64,000 nucleotides of DNA from Homarus americanus (Eukaryota > Arthropoda > Malacostraca > Decapoda > Nephropidae): assembly GCF_018991925.1 (NCBI RefSeq), contig NW_024727881.1, positions 1 through 64,000 on the forward strand, read 5' to 3'. A program made the translations under genes and the position numbers. Under the pieces are notes generated by a model that did no database searches, was not told the origin of the DNA, and saw only the letters and a list, made by a program, of their open reading frames with translations. Positions 51,619 through 63,515 of this stretch are shown piece by piece (positions within the stretch are counted from its first letter, which is position 1; each line of letters starts with the position of its first letter).

Positions 51619-51640
51619 CTCTTTTTATTTTAACAACATT
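50680..51640. repeat. Pyrimidine-rich tract with (TTCC)n, (TG)n and (CT)n
   Basis: Long C/T-rich sequence. It includes (TTCC)n at 51188-51231, interrupted (TG)n at 51402-51492 and a pure (CT)n of about 84 bp at 51531-51614. ORFs here are low-complexity. Confidence 0.9.
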
Positions 51641-51654
51641 TCTTTCTCGATATA

Positions 51655-52390
51655 AAAATGATAACAAAAAACCCAAGAAAGATGAAAAATAATAAGAAAA
51701 CAAGAAGAAAAAGGAGAGAAATGAATAATAGAAAGAAGAAATATATGAAAATAACAAGAAAAACAAAAGAACAAAACACTAAGACAAAAGAAATAAGAAA
51801 CACAACAAAGACAAGAGAAAAAAAAAGAAAAAAAAATAGAATTAAGACGGAAATGAAAAAAAAAATGAGACGAAAGAACATAAACAAGAAACAAAATAAA
51901 GACAGGAAGAAAGAAATAAAGAAAGAAATGAGACGAATGAAGAAAGAAAATAAGAAATAGATTTATAATTTTAGATCTGGCATACTTTCTGCAGCTCTCA
52001 GTGAGGAGCTTGAGAAAATCCCTCTGGTGATGTGAGGGTCATGGGGGGTGAGTGGGGGGTGAGTGGGGGGTGAGGGGAGGAGTGGGAGAATTGAGGAAGA
52101 GGAAGATGGAGCGAGGGGAGGGAGAGGGAGTGGGAGAGATAGGAATAAAGGGGTGAGGGAGGATTATGAGGATGGGGGAAGGGGGAGGGTGAGGGAAGGG
52201 AGGTGAGGGAGGAGTAAGAGGGTAGGAGGTGAGGGAGGTGAGGGAGGGGGTGAGGGAGGTTAGTGAAGGGGAGGGGAGTGAAGGGGAGGGGAGTGAAGGG
52301 GAGGGGGTGAAGGGGAGGGGAGTGAAGAGGAGGGGGGTGAAGGGGAGGGGAGTGAAGGGGGTAAGTGATGAAGGGATAGAAGAAGGGGAA
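51655..52390. repeat. Purine-rich tract
   Basis: Almost pure A/G: AAGAAA-rich to 51960, then GGGGAGGG-rich at 52040-52375 with a GAGGGGAGTGAAGG tandem repeat at 52265-52360. It begins within about 40 bp of the end of the pyrimidine tract, so strand bias switches abruptly. Confidence 0.88.
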
Positions 52391-52399
52391 ACCAATACA

Positions 52400-52700
52400 C
52401 AAATTACTAAACAAACAATCAATCACTTATTCTATCAATCAAATCAACTAATCAACCAATCATAATCATTTAATCACCCAATCAAACAATCACTTAGGAA
52501 ACAAAGCAATAAATAGACAGTCAATCAATCAATTGCTCAGTCAAAACCAATTAAAAACTCACTTAGCCAATCACATAACTAACCAATCAGCCAACCAACC
52601 AAACGATTAGTGAGAAAATTACCAATCAATCCATCCATCACTTAATTAACCAATCAGCCAGTATACAAAATTATAAACAAATAACCAATGAACGACATAC
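52400..52700. repeat. CCAATCA-rich low-complexity tract
   Basis: Irregular repetition of AATCAACCAATCA-type words. Exact CCAATCA occurs near 52456, 52478, 52567, 52582, 52622 and 52650. Confidence 0.75.
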
Positions 52701-53091
52701 GGAACGAGTCATTGAAAACAATCACCCGATAGAAGGAGAAATATACCTCGGCCTCCCGATCTCCCTATCATCTTCAAGTCGTTTCATCGGAAATTCGACC
52801 AATACCTTTAGGACTCAATATTGTGTGTTAATGAGGACGGAAATTCGCATTCTCGTACCGACAATCGATCGCACGTCGCCAGGCGCTAAATTCTGGACGG
52901 CAGGTGTTGTGGTCCTAACAGTGTACCCCCTCTACAGGACAGCCTCTTAACTGATAAATATAAAATTGCAGTAAATCCGGATGCGTTATGGGAACGTATA
53001 CAAATTTTCGAGGCGACTACGTTGGATTATTATCATTATTAATACTGATATTTTAATTATTTTAAATAATGTGAATAGCAATAGTGTTTTT

Positions 53092-53105
53092 CATCATCAT
53101 CATCA

Positions 53106-53165
<60 letters not shown>
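53092..53165. repeat. (ATC)n/(ATT)n microsatellite
   Basis: CATCAT units followed by a pure ATT run. Confidence 0.96.
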
Positions 53166-53166
<1 letters not shown>

Positions 53167-53681
53167 GGGGCTATCGGTGACGCCCGTGTGTTATGGCAAT
53201 ATCCCTGAGGCAGACCCGTTGGTTAATTACTGGGTGTATAACAAAGGGCAGACCGGGCCGTCACCCTAACAGTTAACACAGGTCATGTTCTCGGCCTTGA
53301 CTGGTGGTCCTACCTGGGAGACGAGTCCTGGACGGTCCGTGTTAACACTGCCACACCCCGCACCTCACCTTACAACTTGTCTTATTACAACTAATGAAAA
53401 ACTAACATTACTCTTAATTTATGATAACAAACGGATTATAACTATTTTTATTCTTTTAAATATACTGTAAAAAATACTCGAGTATCATCAATAATCACGT
53501 AAAATTAAGTCTGCCCAGAATATCTCTGAATTACTGTATAATGTAAGTCTTGGGGAGGCGAGGGTCGTGACCCACCAGGACCACCACACTTACTACCACA
53601 CTTAATGATGGTGACACATCTTGTACCACACACACACACGTAATAAGTCATATATTGTATGTGCATGCGTACCCACATGTT

Positions 53682-53683
<2 letters not shown>
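53166..53683. other. Unassigned interval
   Basis: No gene or repeat recognised. Confidence 0.4.

Positions 53684-53755
<72 letters not shown>
53684..53755. repeat. (CA)n microsatellite, 72 bp
   Basis: Pure AC tract. Confidence 0.97.
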
Positions 53756-53756
<1 letters not shown>

Positions 53757-54039
53757 TCACAAATATACATCTACACAAACCCATAAAAATATATTAAAAT
53801 AATCCCAATGAACTTTCCGTAATAGTTCCGAACAACCGTTTGTAGAAGAAAGTTTGATCAATGTTAGTAATAATAAGGCTACAGAGCTCATAATACAGTA
53901 CAGAAACACTCACAAGTATTAGTTATAGTGAAAGTGATCATTGCTATCTACTGTCAGTCATTATCTTAAATCTTTATAAATTATCGTAGTATTTCGTGAG
54001 GGAAAGTGTGTCATGTCAGACGACCCATCAGGGGCTGTG

Positions 54040-54195
54040 TGGATCGAGGACGCTAACACTATTAACCTTCGGCACACAAGGAGACAGTGAGACGGGCACT
54101 AAACCTGACAGCCTTCACTTCCCCAACAGTAAAGTTGGTACTCATTCACCCCTGGGTGACCTGAGGATGCCTCGGGTGCGATCCAGCCATCACAC
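54040..54195. mobile_element. Possible SINE-like dispersed repeat
   Basis: The segment CTATTAACCTTCGGCACACA, GAGACAGTG, GGGCACTAAACC, then CACTTCCCCAACAGTAAAGT and CTCGGGTGCGATCCAG shares its first 50 bp with 29590-29640. The 3' part has the texture of a short interspersed repeat, but no clear promoter boxes. Family unknown to me. Confidence 0.35.
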
Positions 54196-54672
54196 ATAAT
54201 AAATTCTTTTGTAGGCTAATATCAGTCAAACCTTCAAGATAATATACTGTATAATTATATTGTATCATCATCAACACTTGTAACTGTTATCGGAGACATA
54301 ATAATCACAACAATATTGATTCATCTTACTTTTCAGAAGATTTTAGCTGAATTTCATCATTTTACATCAGATATTCCCTGACATTTATTGAGTTGTGGGT
54401 TCCAGTAATTCATCGATATAAAAAACCCCTACTTTACCTACTTTACACTATCAGCTCCCCGCCATTACAAAAGTATCATAGAAAACGTGTGTACTTTTTA
54501 CCCCAGATAGTTATATTTTCCCTCCTCAACTACGATATTCCCCCAGCCTGTTTTTATTTTCCCGCCCCATCACGTGTGTCCCGATAACATCTATACCCCT
54601 GTGTCACTTTTTCTCATCCATTCATTACCGTTTCTTTGCCTAAATATAGTTGGAGGTGTTTTTTACTATTGG
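54196..54672. other. AT-rich interval
   Basis: Nothing recognised. Confidence 0.4.
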
Positions 54673-54825
<153 letters not shown>

Positions 54826-54899
54826 AGACCTCTCAACACCTCCGTACGTTCTCTAAAATTAATCACTATTCTCCCCATGTCCCACTTTCTTACCCCACA

Positions 54900-55525
54900 A
54901 CTTCATCCTTTAAAGCTGTCCTCTCTCTCTCTCTCTCTCTCTCTAGCGCTCTCAACCTTCTCTTTAAGTCTTCTTTATCACCTCTACTGCTTCCTCTACT
55001 TCTCAACCACTAACCATGACTCACGTTCCATATGGGTGAGACTTCCTGTTACGTCTGTGGTATTAAATTATGGCTCCCCCTTCCATTCTTTCCCCTGTTC
55101 CATTCCAACTCATTTCACTCTCCCTCATTTCTCTTTTCTCTCTCTCTCTCTGTGTTTCTCTCAATCTCTCTCTTTCTCTAGTCTGTTTCTCTTACAATCT
55201 CTCTCTTTATCTCATCTATGCCCTTATCCTCATTTCACTTCTCTCACCCTCATTTCTCCTTTCTATTCTCTTCGTCTCTCTTTCAACTACCCCTTACCCC
55301 TCCCCCATTCCTTCTCCCTCCCTCATCCCTTCATCACTCTCCCTCCCTCCCACCTCCTCCTCCTCCCCCACTGTGGCAGCAGAGTCACTCCCCACACGAC
55401 TCTCTCCTCTTCCTTCCCCTTTAACACAGACCTCCCTCCTTCCCTCCCTCCCTCCCTCCCTCCGTCTAACGCTCCAACCTCACCCTCCCTCTCTCAAACT
55501 CACTCTCTCTCTCTCTCTCTCTCTT
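54900..55525. repeat. Pyrimidine-rich low-complexity tract
   Basis: CT-rich sequence with short (CT)n and (CCCT)n runs at 54920-54944, 55438-55460 and 55504-55523. Confidence 0.85.
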
Positions 55526-55559
55526 CATCCTACATAATAATCTTTGTAGTTTTTATTGA

Positions 55560-55630
55560 GGGTTATCTACAGTTATCTACAGTTATCTACAGTTATCTAC
55601 AGTTATCTACAGTTATCTACAGTTATCTTC
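55560..55630. repeat. 10-bp tandem repeat AGTTATCTAC, ~7 copies
   Basis: Perfect except at the edges. Confidence 0.97.
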
Positions 55631-55744
55631 AGCTGTTGTTTTTAAGTTAATCTCAAAGTCTAATAACCGTGTCTTATATCCTTCTTTATCTTTGTGTTAT
55701 CCGGCTTGAACACCTTAGTTGTTCTGTGGTCTGGCGCTAGATCG

Positions 55745-55815
55745 CCCACCCACCCATCTGCCCACCCACCCACCCACTCCATCTGCCCACCCACCCACCC
55801 ACCCACCCACCTGCC
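55745..55815. repeat. (CCCA)n-type tract
   Basis: Imperfect CCACCCACC/CTGCCC repetition. Confidence 0.9.
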
Positions 55816-56021
55816 CACTACACTCCACCATACCTCCCCGTGACCCACTGGCTTCAAGTAGATTTTCTCGATATGACATAAGTAAATATAATCAATTGCA
55901 GGCAAGTGTCGTCCTTAGTGAGGCGTGACATACGATGCAATTTCCCTCGGCGGTGGCACAAGACGATTCTCAGGAGCCTTATGTTTACGGTGTGGCCGAG
56001 AGGTGCAACATTTTTAAATTG

Positions 56022-56512
56022 ATTCCTCCTAGGGCTGGCATCTTTCTCCTAGGGCTGGCATCTTTCTCCTAGGGCTGGCATCTTTCTCCTAGGGCTGGCA
56101 TCTTTCTCCTAGGGCTGGCATCTTTCTCCTAGGGCTGGCATCTTTCTCCTAGGGCTGGCATCTTTCTCCCAGGGGCTGGCATCTTTCTCCCAGGGCTGGC
56201 ATCTTTTCTCCCAGGGCTAGCATCTTTCTCCTCCTAGGGGCTGGCATCTTTCCTCCTCTAGCCGGGCATCTTTCTCCCAGGGCTGGCATCTTCCCAGGGG
56301 CTGGCATCTTTCTCCCAGGGCTGGCATCTTTCCTAGGGCTGGCATCTTTCTCCTAGGGCTGGCATCTTTCTCCTAGGGCTGGCATCTTTCTCCTAGGGCT
56401 GGCATCTTTCTCCTAGGGCTGGCAACTTTCTCCTAGGGCTGGCATCTTTCTCCTAGGGCTAGCATCTTTCTCCTAGGGCTGGCATCTTTCTCCTAGGGCT
56501 AGCATCTTTCTC
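56022..56512. repeat. 20-bp tandem repeat, ~24 copies
   Basis: The unit is TCTCCTAGGGCTGGCATCTT. Copies at both ends are perfect. The middle (56160-56335) is diverged (CCCAGGG, CCTCTAGCCGGG) and has indels. Confidence 0.97.
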
Positions 56513-56962
56513 CTTATATTAGTTACGATCCGTTTAAAAGATACGGTCGAATATTCCCCTACCCGCTCAACCATCACCCCTACACGCGCGGGGTGACTCC
56601 AGATACACTACTTTGATGTGAGGTTTTGGAAGATAACAATTTTTTTCTAGGAGTTTAAACCCGAAAACCTGGACCACTGACACACACAACAACAACAACA
56701 AAAATGAAAAGAAAAAAATGACGAACTGCGACCGTCCAATCGGAACCTGGCAGGCGTGTTGCCGGTTAGTTAAATAATTCACACAGTTCTGCATACAGTT
56801 GGCTCGGCAGCTTGAAGCAGATAACAAGAGAGAGCAATATATATAAACTGGTGAATAAAGAGAGGGGAAAATACACCTGGATTAGGCAAATTGACGAAAA
56901 CAAAAATTAAAGATAACAGCAAGAGAGATATTTATATAGTGGCCAGGATAAAGACTAGGGAA
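56513..56962. other. Unassigned interval
   Basis: Mixed sequence with a short open frame on the minus strand. No domain seen. Confidence 0.4.

Positions 56963-57028
<66 letters not shown>
56963..57028. repeat. (TG)n microsatellite, 66 bp
   Basis: Pure TG tract. Confidence 0.97.
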
Positions 57029-57031
<3 letters not shown>

Positions 57032-57109
57032 AGAACATTAAATCATCCATAAAAACATAAAACAATAAAACATCCTGATAAAAACAAATATTATCAGCCA
57101 CTGGAGAAA

Positions 57110-57345
57110 ACCACAACAAATAAAACCACAACAAATAAACACAACAAATAAAACCACAACAAATAAACCACAACAACAAACTACAAATAAATAAAATACA
57201 AATAAATAAACCACAACAAATAAACACAACAAATAAACCACAACAAATAAACACAACAAATAAACCACAACAAATAAACACAACAAATAAAACACAACAA
57301 ATAAACCACAACAAATAAACACAACAAATAAACCACAACACTTAT
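57110..57345. repeat. AACAAATAAACC-type tandem repeat
   Basis: A 13-14-bp unit (CAACAAATAAACCA) repeated with small length changes. Minus-strand Cys/Val/Phe-rich ORFs are artefacts. Confidence 0.92.
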
Positions 57346-57617
57346 TCACATCTAATAATTGTTTCTCAGTATAAAAATAAGATACAAATAAAATTCATGA
57401 TTAATTTACTGTTATTTTACTACTTGTGGCCCTTCACCCAAGGGCAGGTTAGGAATGGTGGTAGCGATGGTTGTAGTAGTAATAGTTGTAGTAGTTATTG
57501 TTGTAGTAATGTGTTATTAATTTTTTTATTATTATGAGGAGTGGAGGAGGAAGAGGACCGGAAGAGGAGAGGAGGAGGAGGAGGATGAAGGAGGAAGAGG
57601 AAGAGGGTTGGTGTCAC

Positions 57618-58500
57618 ATAACCAACTACTACCACCACCACCACCACCATTAAACCATCACCACCACCACCACCATTAAACCATCACCACCACCACCACC
57701 ACTGCCACTCACCATTAAACCATCACCACACCACCACACCACCACCACTACGTCTCTTCCTCTCTCAATAAGACACCACCTTTATGATACAGGTGTCACC
57801 ATACGGTAGTCACCACGGCCATGTTTTATAACCCAAGTTGGTCTTATTTGGTTGGTTGTGAATTAAGTGAGAGTTTCTGTAAAGGATTATGTGCCAGGCA
57901 TTGAACACGATCACCATGGATACAGCCACCACCACCACCACCACTACCACCCCTTCGCCTCACTACCACCACCTACCACTACCACTACTACCCATTCCCT
58001 TAACTCTACCACCACCTACCACCATTTACACTATCTCCATCACATACTACTACCTTCCAAACACTACCATCACCACAACCACTTACGAGTAACTAAATCG
58101 ACTATCATCATCATCACCTGCTACCCACCACCACAATTACCCACCTACCAACCACAATTATTACCCATCACCGCAATTACCACCTACTACCACAATTACC
58201 ACCCACCAAACCACCACCACTTTGGCTCAGTCTCACAACACCCGCCCACACGCCCCTCCGGCACCTCATTCACCACCACCTGATGCGCACGACGACCACC
58301 ACCACCACCTCCTGCGCACGACCACCACCTCCACATCATCCACCTCCACCAACCCTTAACCCAACACATCAATACAATCCACCACCCCCTTCATCCACCA
58401 CCCCATCCACTACCACCCCTCCTCAACACAACCACCATCCACTACCAACCCTCCTCAACACAACCGCCATCCCTCATCCACCACTCCTGCCTCCCCCTCA
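57618..58500. repeat. (CCA)n-rich low-complexity tract
   Basis: CACCAC runs at 57630-57750 and irregular CCACCTACCAC words to 58500, with CCCTCCTCAACACAACC-type duplications near 58410-58465. Confidence 0.88.
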
Positions 58501-58652
58501 CCTCTCACCCCCCCTCACCAGGCAGCAGCAGACTGGGGCAGACTCCCTCGCGCTGACACGTCTGCTTTAAGGAGCTTATAGTAAAGTTGGAGAACAAATG
58601 TACTTTATGGACCAATATGCGTCGACTGTGTGATATTATGGTGGTGTGACTC

Positions 58653-58654
<2 letters not shown>

Positions 58655-58683
<29 letters not shown>

Positions 58684-58967
58684 GACCTAACCGGCCAGCC
58701 AAACACCAGCGCTATCTGTATGTATGTATGTACGCCGGGGCGTGTACGTGTTGTCGTACATGTGCGGAATTTATGTGTACATGTGTATTTATTGGATGTG
58801 AGTAGAGTGTCTGTATTGTGCCTTGTCACATTACTTACGCTGTGTGAATGCTTTCTCTCTCTTTCAGGCTCTCTGTCGCATTATCTATCTATTTATCTCT
58901 CTTTCTAAGTGTGGTTTCATCATCATCATCATCAAATAATACCAACCTAATGCTGGATAAAGGTAGG

Positions 58968-59000
<33 letters not shown>
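58655..59000. repeat. (TG)n and (TATC)n microsatellites with spacer
   Basis: (TG)n at 58655-58682 and (TATC)n at 58965-59000. The sequence between is GT-rich without a gene. Confidence 0.9.
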
Positions 59001-59001
<1 letters not shown>

Positions 59002-59149
59002 ACTCGATATATACCACACACATCACAGGTCACATCCCCCTCCCAGGTTCACCTCTCAACACACCTGTATGTTAAGACAGTCGCTGAGGGAGGTTATGTG
59101 GTCTCTTCATCGTCTTGGCTTGACAACCAGAGAGAAAATAATCCTCCTT

Positions 59150-60540
59150 ATAAATTTATTAATAAAGAAATGGACAAAAATGAATAAAATAAAACTAAAC
59201 GTGATTGATGAAATATGAAAAAAATAAATAAATAAACACGATTGAAAAAGTATATAAACAAATAAATAATGACAAAAACACAAAATTAAACACAAATGGA
59301 TAATGCACATGCATATATGAGACAAAATAAAAAATGTAAACATAAAATAAAGAATAATACAAAACTATATAAATAAAAAAAAGGCACTAAAACAGCTTAA
59401 CGATGAGGTAATAAAACCCATAACAAACGAATATCCGTGTAAACAATGGTAACTATGACCTCATTACTAGCTGCCGTAATTAAAGGAGTTTCAGGTTTAC
59501 AAAATGAAGTTCTTAAAGTAAGGTTAACAGGAGTACAAAATCCCTTAACCGATCTTAAAATCCCGCCAAGAAAAATAAAAGTCCCTTTACTATGAACATA
59601 AAAGCCCTTACTGTTCTTAAAACCCCGTTTGAGGAGAGTAAAAAAACCCATATCCTGCACTAATAGAATATAACCCTTATCCAACCCCTAAACCCCCTTA
59701 ACCCAACCTCTGAAAAAAGTATCCCTCCCAAACGACAAAAAAAAAACCCATCCATAGTCAGATCACGTTAGGCAGGTACTGGTCTAAAAACACAAACACA
59801 TAAAAACACACCCTACACCCCCCCACACACCCACACACCCACTTATCCTACCCCCCCCACACCCACACACCCACACAAACACACAATAACAAGAATATAA
59901 AAAAAAACAGAGACCTCACAGAACAAACTCAACCGCAAAAATGTCATCTGAAAATGGATAAACATAAAAAGAGAATTAAGAATGCAAACGATGTGAAGAA
60001 GAGACGCTAACGGGGATTTAGATAATACGTTTAGCGCTAAAGGAACAATCGGGAGAGAGTAACGAATGATAGAAAAATGTACACGAGCGAGGGGAGACTT
60101 CGACATTATGAACGAAAATTATATACACTAAAAAGAATTATTATTTTTTTTAATCTTTAGCTTTCGATGTGAAGAGGAAATATATGACTTAGTGTAGGAT
60201 AAAATATATTTAAACTTTATTAGCAAATATATACTGTATATGTAAAAACTGCTGTAGTGTATATTAAGCATCTACGAAATATTAAAATGTAATGATATCT
60301 CACCTGAAAAAATGAAAAAAATTCAACGTTAATAACGAAAATTATGCAAAATAAAGGAATGACACCAATAAGAGTCTTTTTTTACTTTACAATAACATAT
60401 CATAGTTATCGCTAAAAAAACCTCCCACGCAAATATAATACATAAAAGAAAACGAACCTTAATGAGGGATAACTTACATAAAAAAAAATCAGCATATACC
60501 AACCACATTTAAACGAGATATAAAGTTGAAAACAATTTGA
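59150..60540. other. A-rich interval with decayed repeats
   Basis: AAATAAATAAACAC words run through 59160-59360. A decayed ~30-bp repeat with core AAAATCCCTTAAC or AAAGTCCCTTTAC lies at 59480-59740. A CCCCACACCCACACAC tract lies at 59780-59885. No gene seen. Confidence 0.5.
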
Positions 60541-61170
60541 CATTTAAAACGAAAAAAAATAAGAGAAGAAAAGCAAGAAGAAGAATAAGAAGAAAAAAAA
60601 GGAAAAATAAATATTAAAAGAGAATGATAAACTTGACAGGTAGGAAGGAAAAAATTTTACCCAATTATTAAGAAAGTAAGTATATCGTATAGAGGAAACC
60701 GAACTCCACAAATTCTTGAAAGGAAGTGACAGTAAGACATAAGGTGAGGAGGAGGAGGAGGAAGAAGAGGTAAAAGGAGGAGGAGAAGAAGGAGATGAAA
60801 AGAAAGTCGAAAAAGGAAGAGTAGAATGAAAAAGGGGAATATGGAAGAGGAAGATAAGGAAAAGAGGAATAGGAGAATGAGGAAGTAGGTGATAGGGGGA
60901 CGTAATAAAGTAACTAAATGAAAACAAGATAAAGAAGACAGAAGAAAGGAAAAGGGACGAAGAAAAATAAGACGGAGAAGAAGCGAAAGGAGGAGGAAGT
61001 GGAGAAGAAAGGAGTAAGAGGAGAAAGATGAAGACTAAATAGAAGAAGAAAAATAAGAAGAAAAAATAAAAAGAAGACGAAATAGCAGACAAAACAACAA
61101 GAACAATAATAACAACAATAATAAACAAGGAAGGGAAAGACAACAAAAACAAAATAAAATAATAAAGATG
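60541..61170. repeat. Polypurine tract
   Basis: Nearly pure A/G (GAAGAAG, GGAGGAGG) on the plus strand. The long minus-strand Phe/Ser/Leu ORF is a consequence of this bias. Confidence 0.88.
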
Positions 61171-61199
61171 TGTATAAAGATGAAGGTAAGAAGTGGAAT

Positions 61200-61420
61200 A
61201 GAAAAACCCACACCTGACCCACATCAACCCCACACCAAACCCACACCTGACGCACATCAACCCCACACCAAACCCACACCTGACCCACATCAACCCCACA
61301 CCAAACCCACACCTGACGCACATCAACCCCACACCAAACCCACACCTGACCCACATCAAACCCACACCAAATCCACACCAAACCCACACCAAACCCACAC
61401 CTGACCCACGCAACCCACAC
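61200..61420. repeat. 33-bp tandem repeat with 66-bp alternation
   Basis: The unit is CCACACCTGACCCACATCAA followed by CCCCACACCAAAC. Successive units alternate CTGACC and CTGACG, giving a 66-bp superunit. It is open in frame as PTPDPHQPHTK, but no initiation context or gene structure supports expression. Confidence 0.95.
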
Positions 61421-62090
61421 ATGACCCACAACCTGTCACTTTTTTTTTATCCACCAGCCTCTCATATAACACCGGGAGTTTCTGTGACCTTTGACCTATA
61501 ATACTGGGTGACCTCGTCTGCGACCTTGTCAACCGCCAACAAAAGGCCCACCAAAAAAAAAAAAAATCCAACCCTTAAAAATAGTGTGAATTTATGATGG
61601 TAAAATAAATAAATTAACAAAATGACACAATAACAAAAACAAAGATATAAATTATTTAACCTAACCTTTTGTTAAGTCTACAATATATATATATAATTTA
61701 AATTTACTTAACCAACGAATATGAAACAAAAATATATAATAATAGGTCGGTAAGAGTATGATAAAATAAATGAATAATATAGTACAAATGGTTGATAAAA
61801 CTGTGATACAAAGAAAGTGATGATTAAGGATAACAGTAGAAATAAATCGTCTAATAAACTGATACATTTACACCAATAAAATATTCAATATCACCACAAC
61901 ACGTTATTAAAAACTTTGATAACAACAAAAACATTACGATAATCATATGGAAAATGTATATTGTATAAATAAATTAATAAACAAATGACCATAAACAGGC
62001 GATAAATAAATTATATAAATCAATTAATAAACAACTATGGTGCGGATAACTTTATGGGCGTTTTAATTTCACAAGATTTTAATTTTATAT
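61421..62090. other. AT-rich interval
   Basis: Nothing recognised beyond A-runs. Confidence 0.45.
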
Positions 62091-62094
62091 TTTT

Positions 62095-62331
62095 TTATTA
62101 TATTTATTTTTTGTCGAGCACAGGAACATCCGTAGGTGAAGGTAGACTAGCTATGGGCTGCAACACTACACTCTACCACCTCTCACTTCCTCATTAGCAA
62201 AATTTCGGACACTTTCTACCACTGGGTAGACTGGGGGGCGCCCTTACTCAACAGCTAACACCGTGGGACTCGAACCGGAAGCCTATGAGACAAGAGGTAA
62301 GTATGATATCTACTCAGCCACCGCGTCTCTA
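62095..62331 (-). mobile_element. tRNA-derived SINE
   Basis: On the minus strand a tRNA-like head starts near 62331 (GACGCGGTGGCTGAGTAG). It has an A box-like TGGCTGAGTAG (about 62320-62310) and an exact B box, GGTTCGAGTCC (62276-62266). The boxes are about 34 nt apart, as in polymerase III type 2 promoters. The head fits a Leu/Ser-type tRNA. A ~170-bp non-tRNA body follows, and the copy ends in an A-rich tail (GACAAAAAATAAATATAATA) near 62095. No cloverleaf acceptor pairing is evident, so it is not a working tRNA gene. Confidence 0.72.
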
Positions 62332-62566
62332 TACGGATTAATGCCTATTTGGAAAGTATGTGAATTTTGATGTCCATTTACCATAGATTTTCATAGCAAA
62401 TCCTTCTGACCAGGAATCCCCAGCACCAGTACGAGCTATCATGTGCGTCTGGCGTTTATCTTTTCATGGTGAGTGATAAGGAAGGTACGCCAGGCAGACG
62501 TTCGCTCGGTGTTTTTACCTCAGGTCTTAAGGGTATTGGGTTACAACACTACAAGATTAAGCATGG

Positions 62567-62571
<5 letters not shown>

Positions 62572-62621
<50 letters not shown>
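62572..62621. repeat. (CT)n microsatellite
   Basis: 50-bp CT tract followed by looser pyrimidine-rich sequence to 62840. Confidence 0.96.
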
Positions 62622-62624
<3 letters not shown>

Positions 62625-62930
62625 TTTTTATCTCTGTTTCTGTTTCTACTCATTTCCCTCACTTCTACTTTATTTACACTCTTTCTCTCTTTCTCGCAGT
62701 CTCTCTGTTTCACTGTCTTTTACATATTCTATCTCAATTTCTCTTTCTCACAATGTCTCTAATTTCTTTATTCTATCTTTCTCTTTATTTCTTTATCTTT
62801 CCCCCACCCCCCTCTCTTTCTCTCTCTCGTTCTCACCCAAAATAAGAAAGCAAAAGATATTTCTCAATGTTTACAAACAGAGGCACTGAAGACCTACAAG
62901 GAACTTACTTACTAGGAGCATTGGTAAATC

Positions 62931-63031
<101 letters not shown>

Positions 63032-63132
63032 CATAAACTTCGCGTTTGAACTCGACAAATGACATTAAGACGAAACCTAACTCAGTAACAAAAAAACAAA
63101 CAAAACATTACCGAAAGACAGCAGGAACAGTG

Positions 63133-63376
<244 letters not shown>

Positions 63377-63442
63377 TATTATTTTTACTCAAGACATCGT
63401 GTACTCTTCATAACAGAACCATACTATACCTTAATTTAGTGG

Positions 63443-63515
63443 AGATTAGGTTAGGTTAGTTTGGTTAGTTAGGTAAGCTTTGGTCTGGTTAGGTCAGGCC
63501 AGGTCACGTTAGGCT
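63443..63515. repeat. Degenerate TTAGG-type repeat
   Basis: AGATTAGGTTAGGTTAG is followed by GGTTAGTTAGG, GGTTAGGTCAGG and ACGTTAGG. TTAGG is the arthropod telomere unit. Here it is short and decayed, so an interstitial origin is only a possibility. Confidence 0.45.

Noticed and set aside
60544..61431. 295-codon minus-strand ORF rich in Phe, Ser and Leu plus GVGLMWVRCGF repeats
   Set aside because: Produced by a polypurine tract joined to the 33-bp minisatellite. No domain or membrane-protein logic.
62255..62331. Functional tRNA gene
   Set aside because: A and B boxes are present, but the acceptor and anticodon stems do not pair convincingly, and an A-rich-tailed body follows, which fits a SINE.
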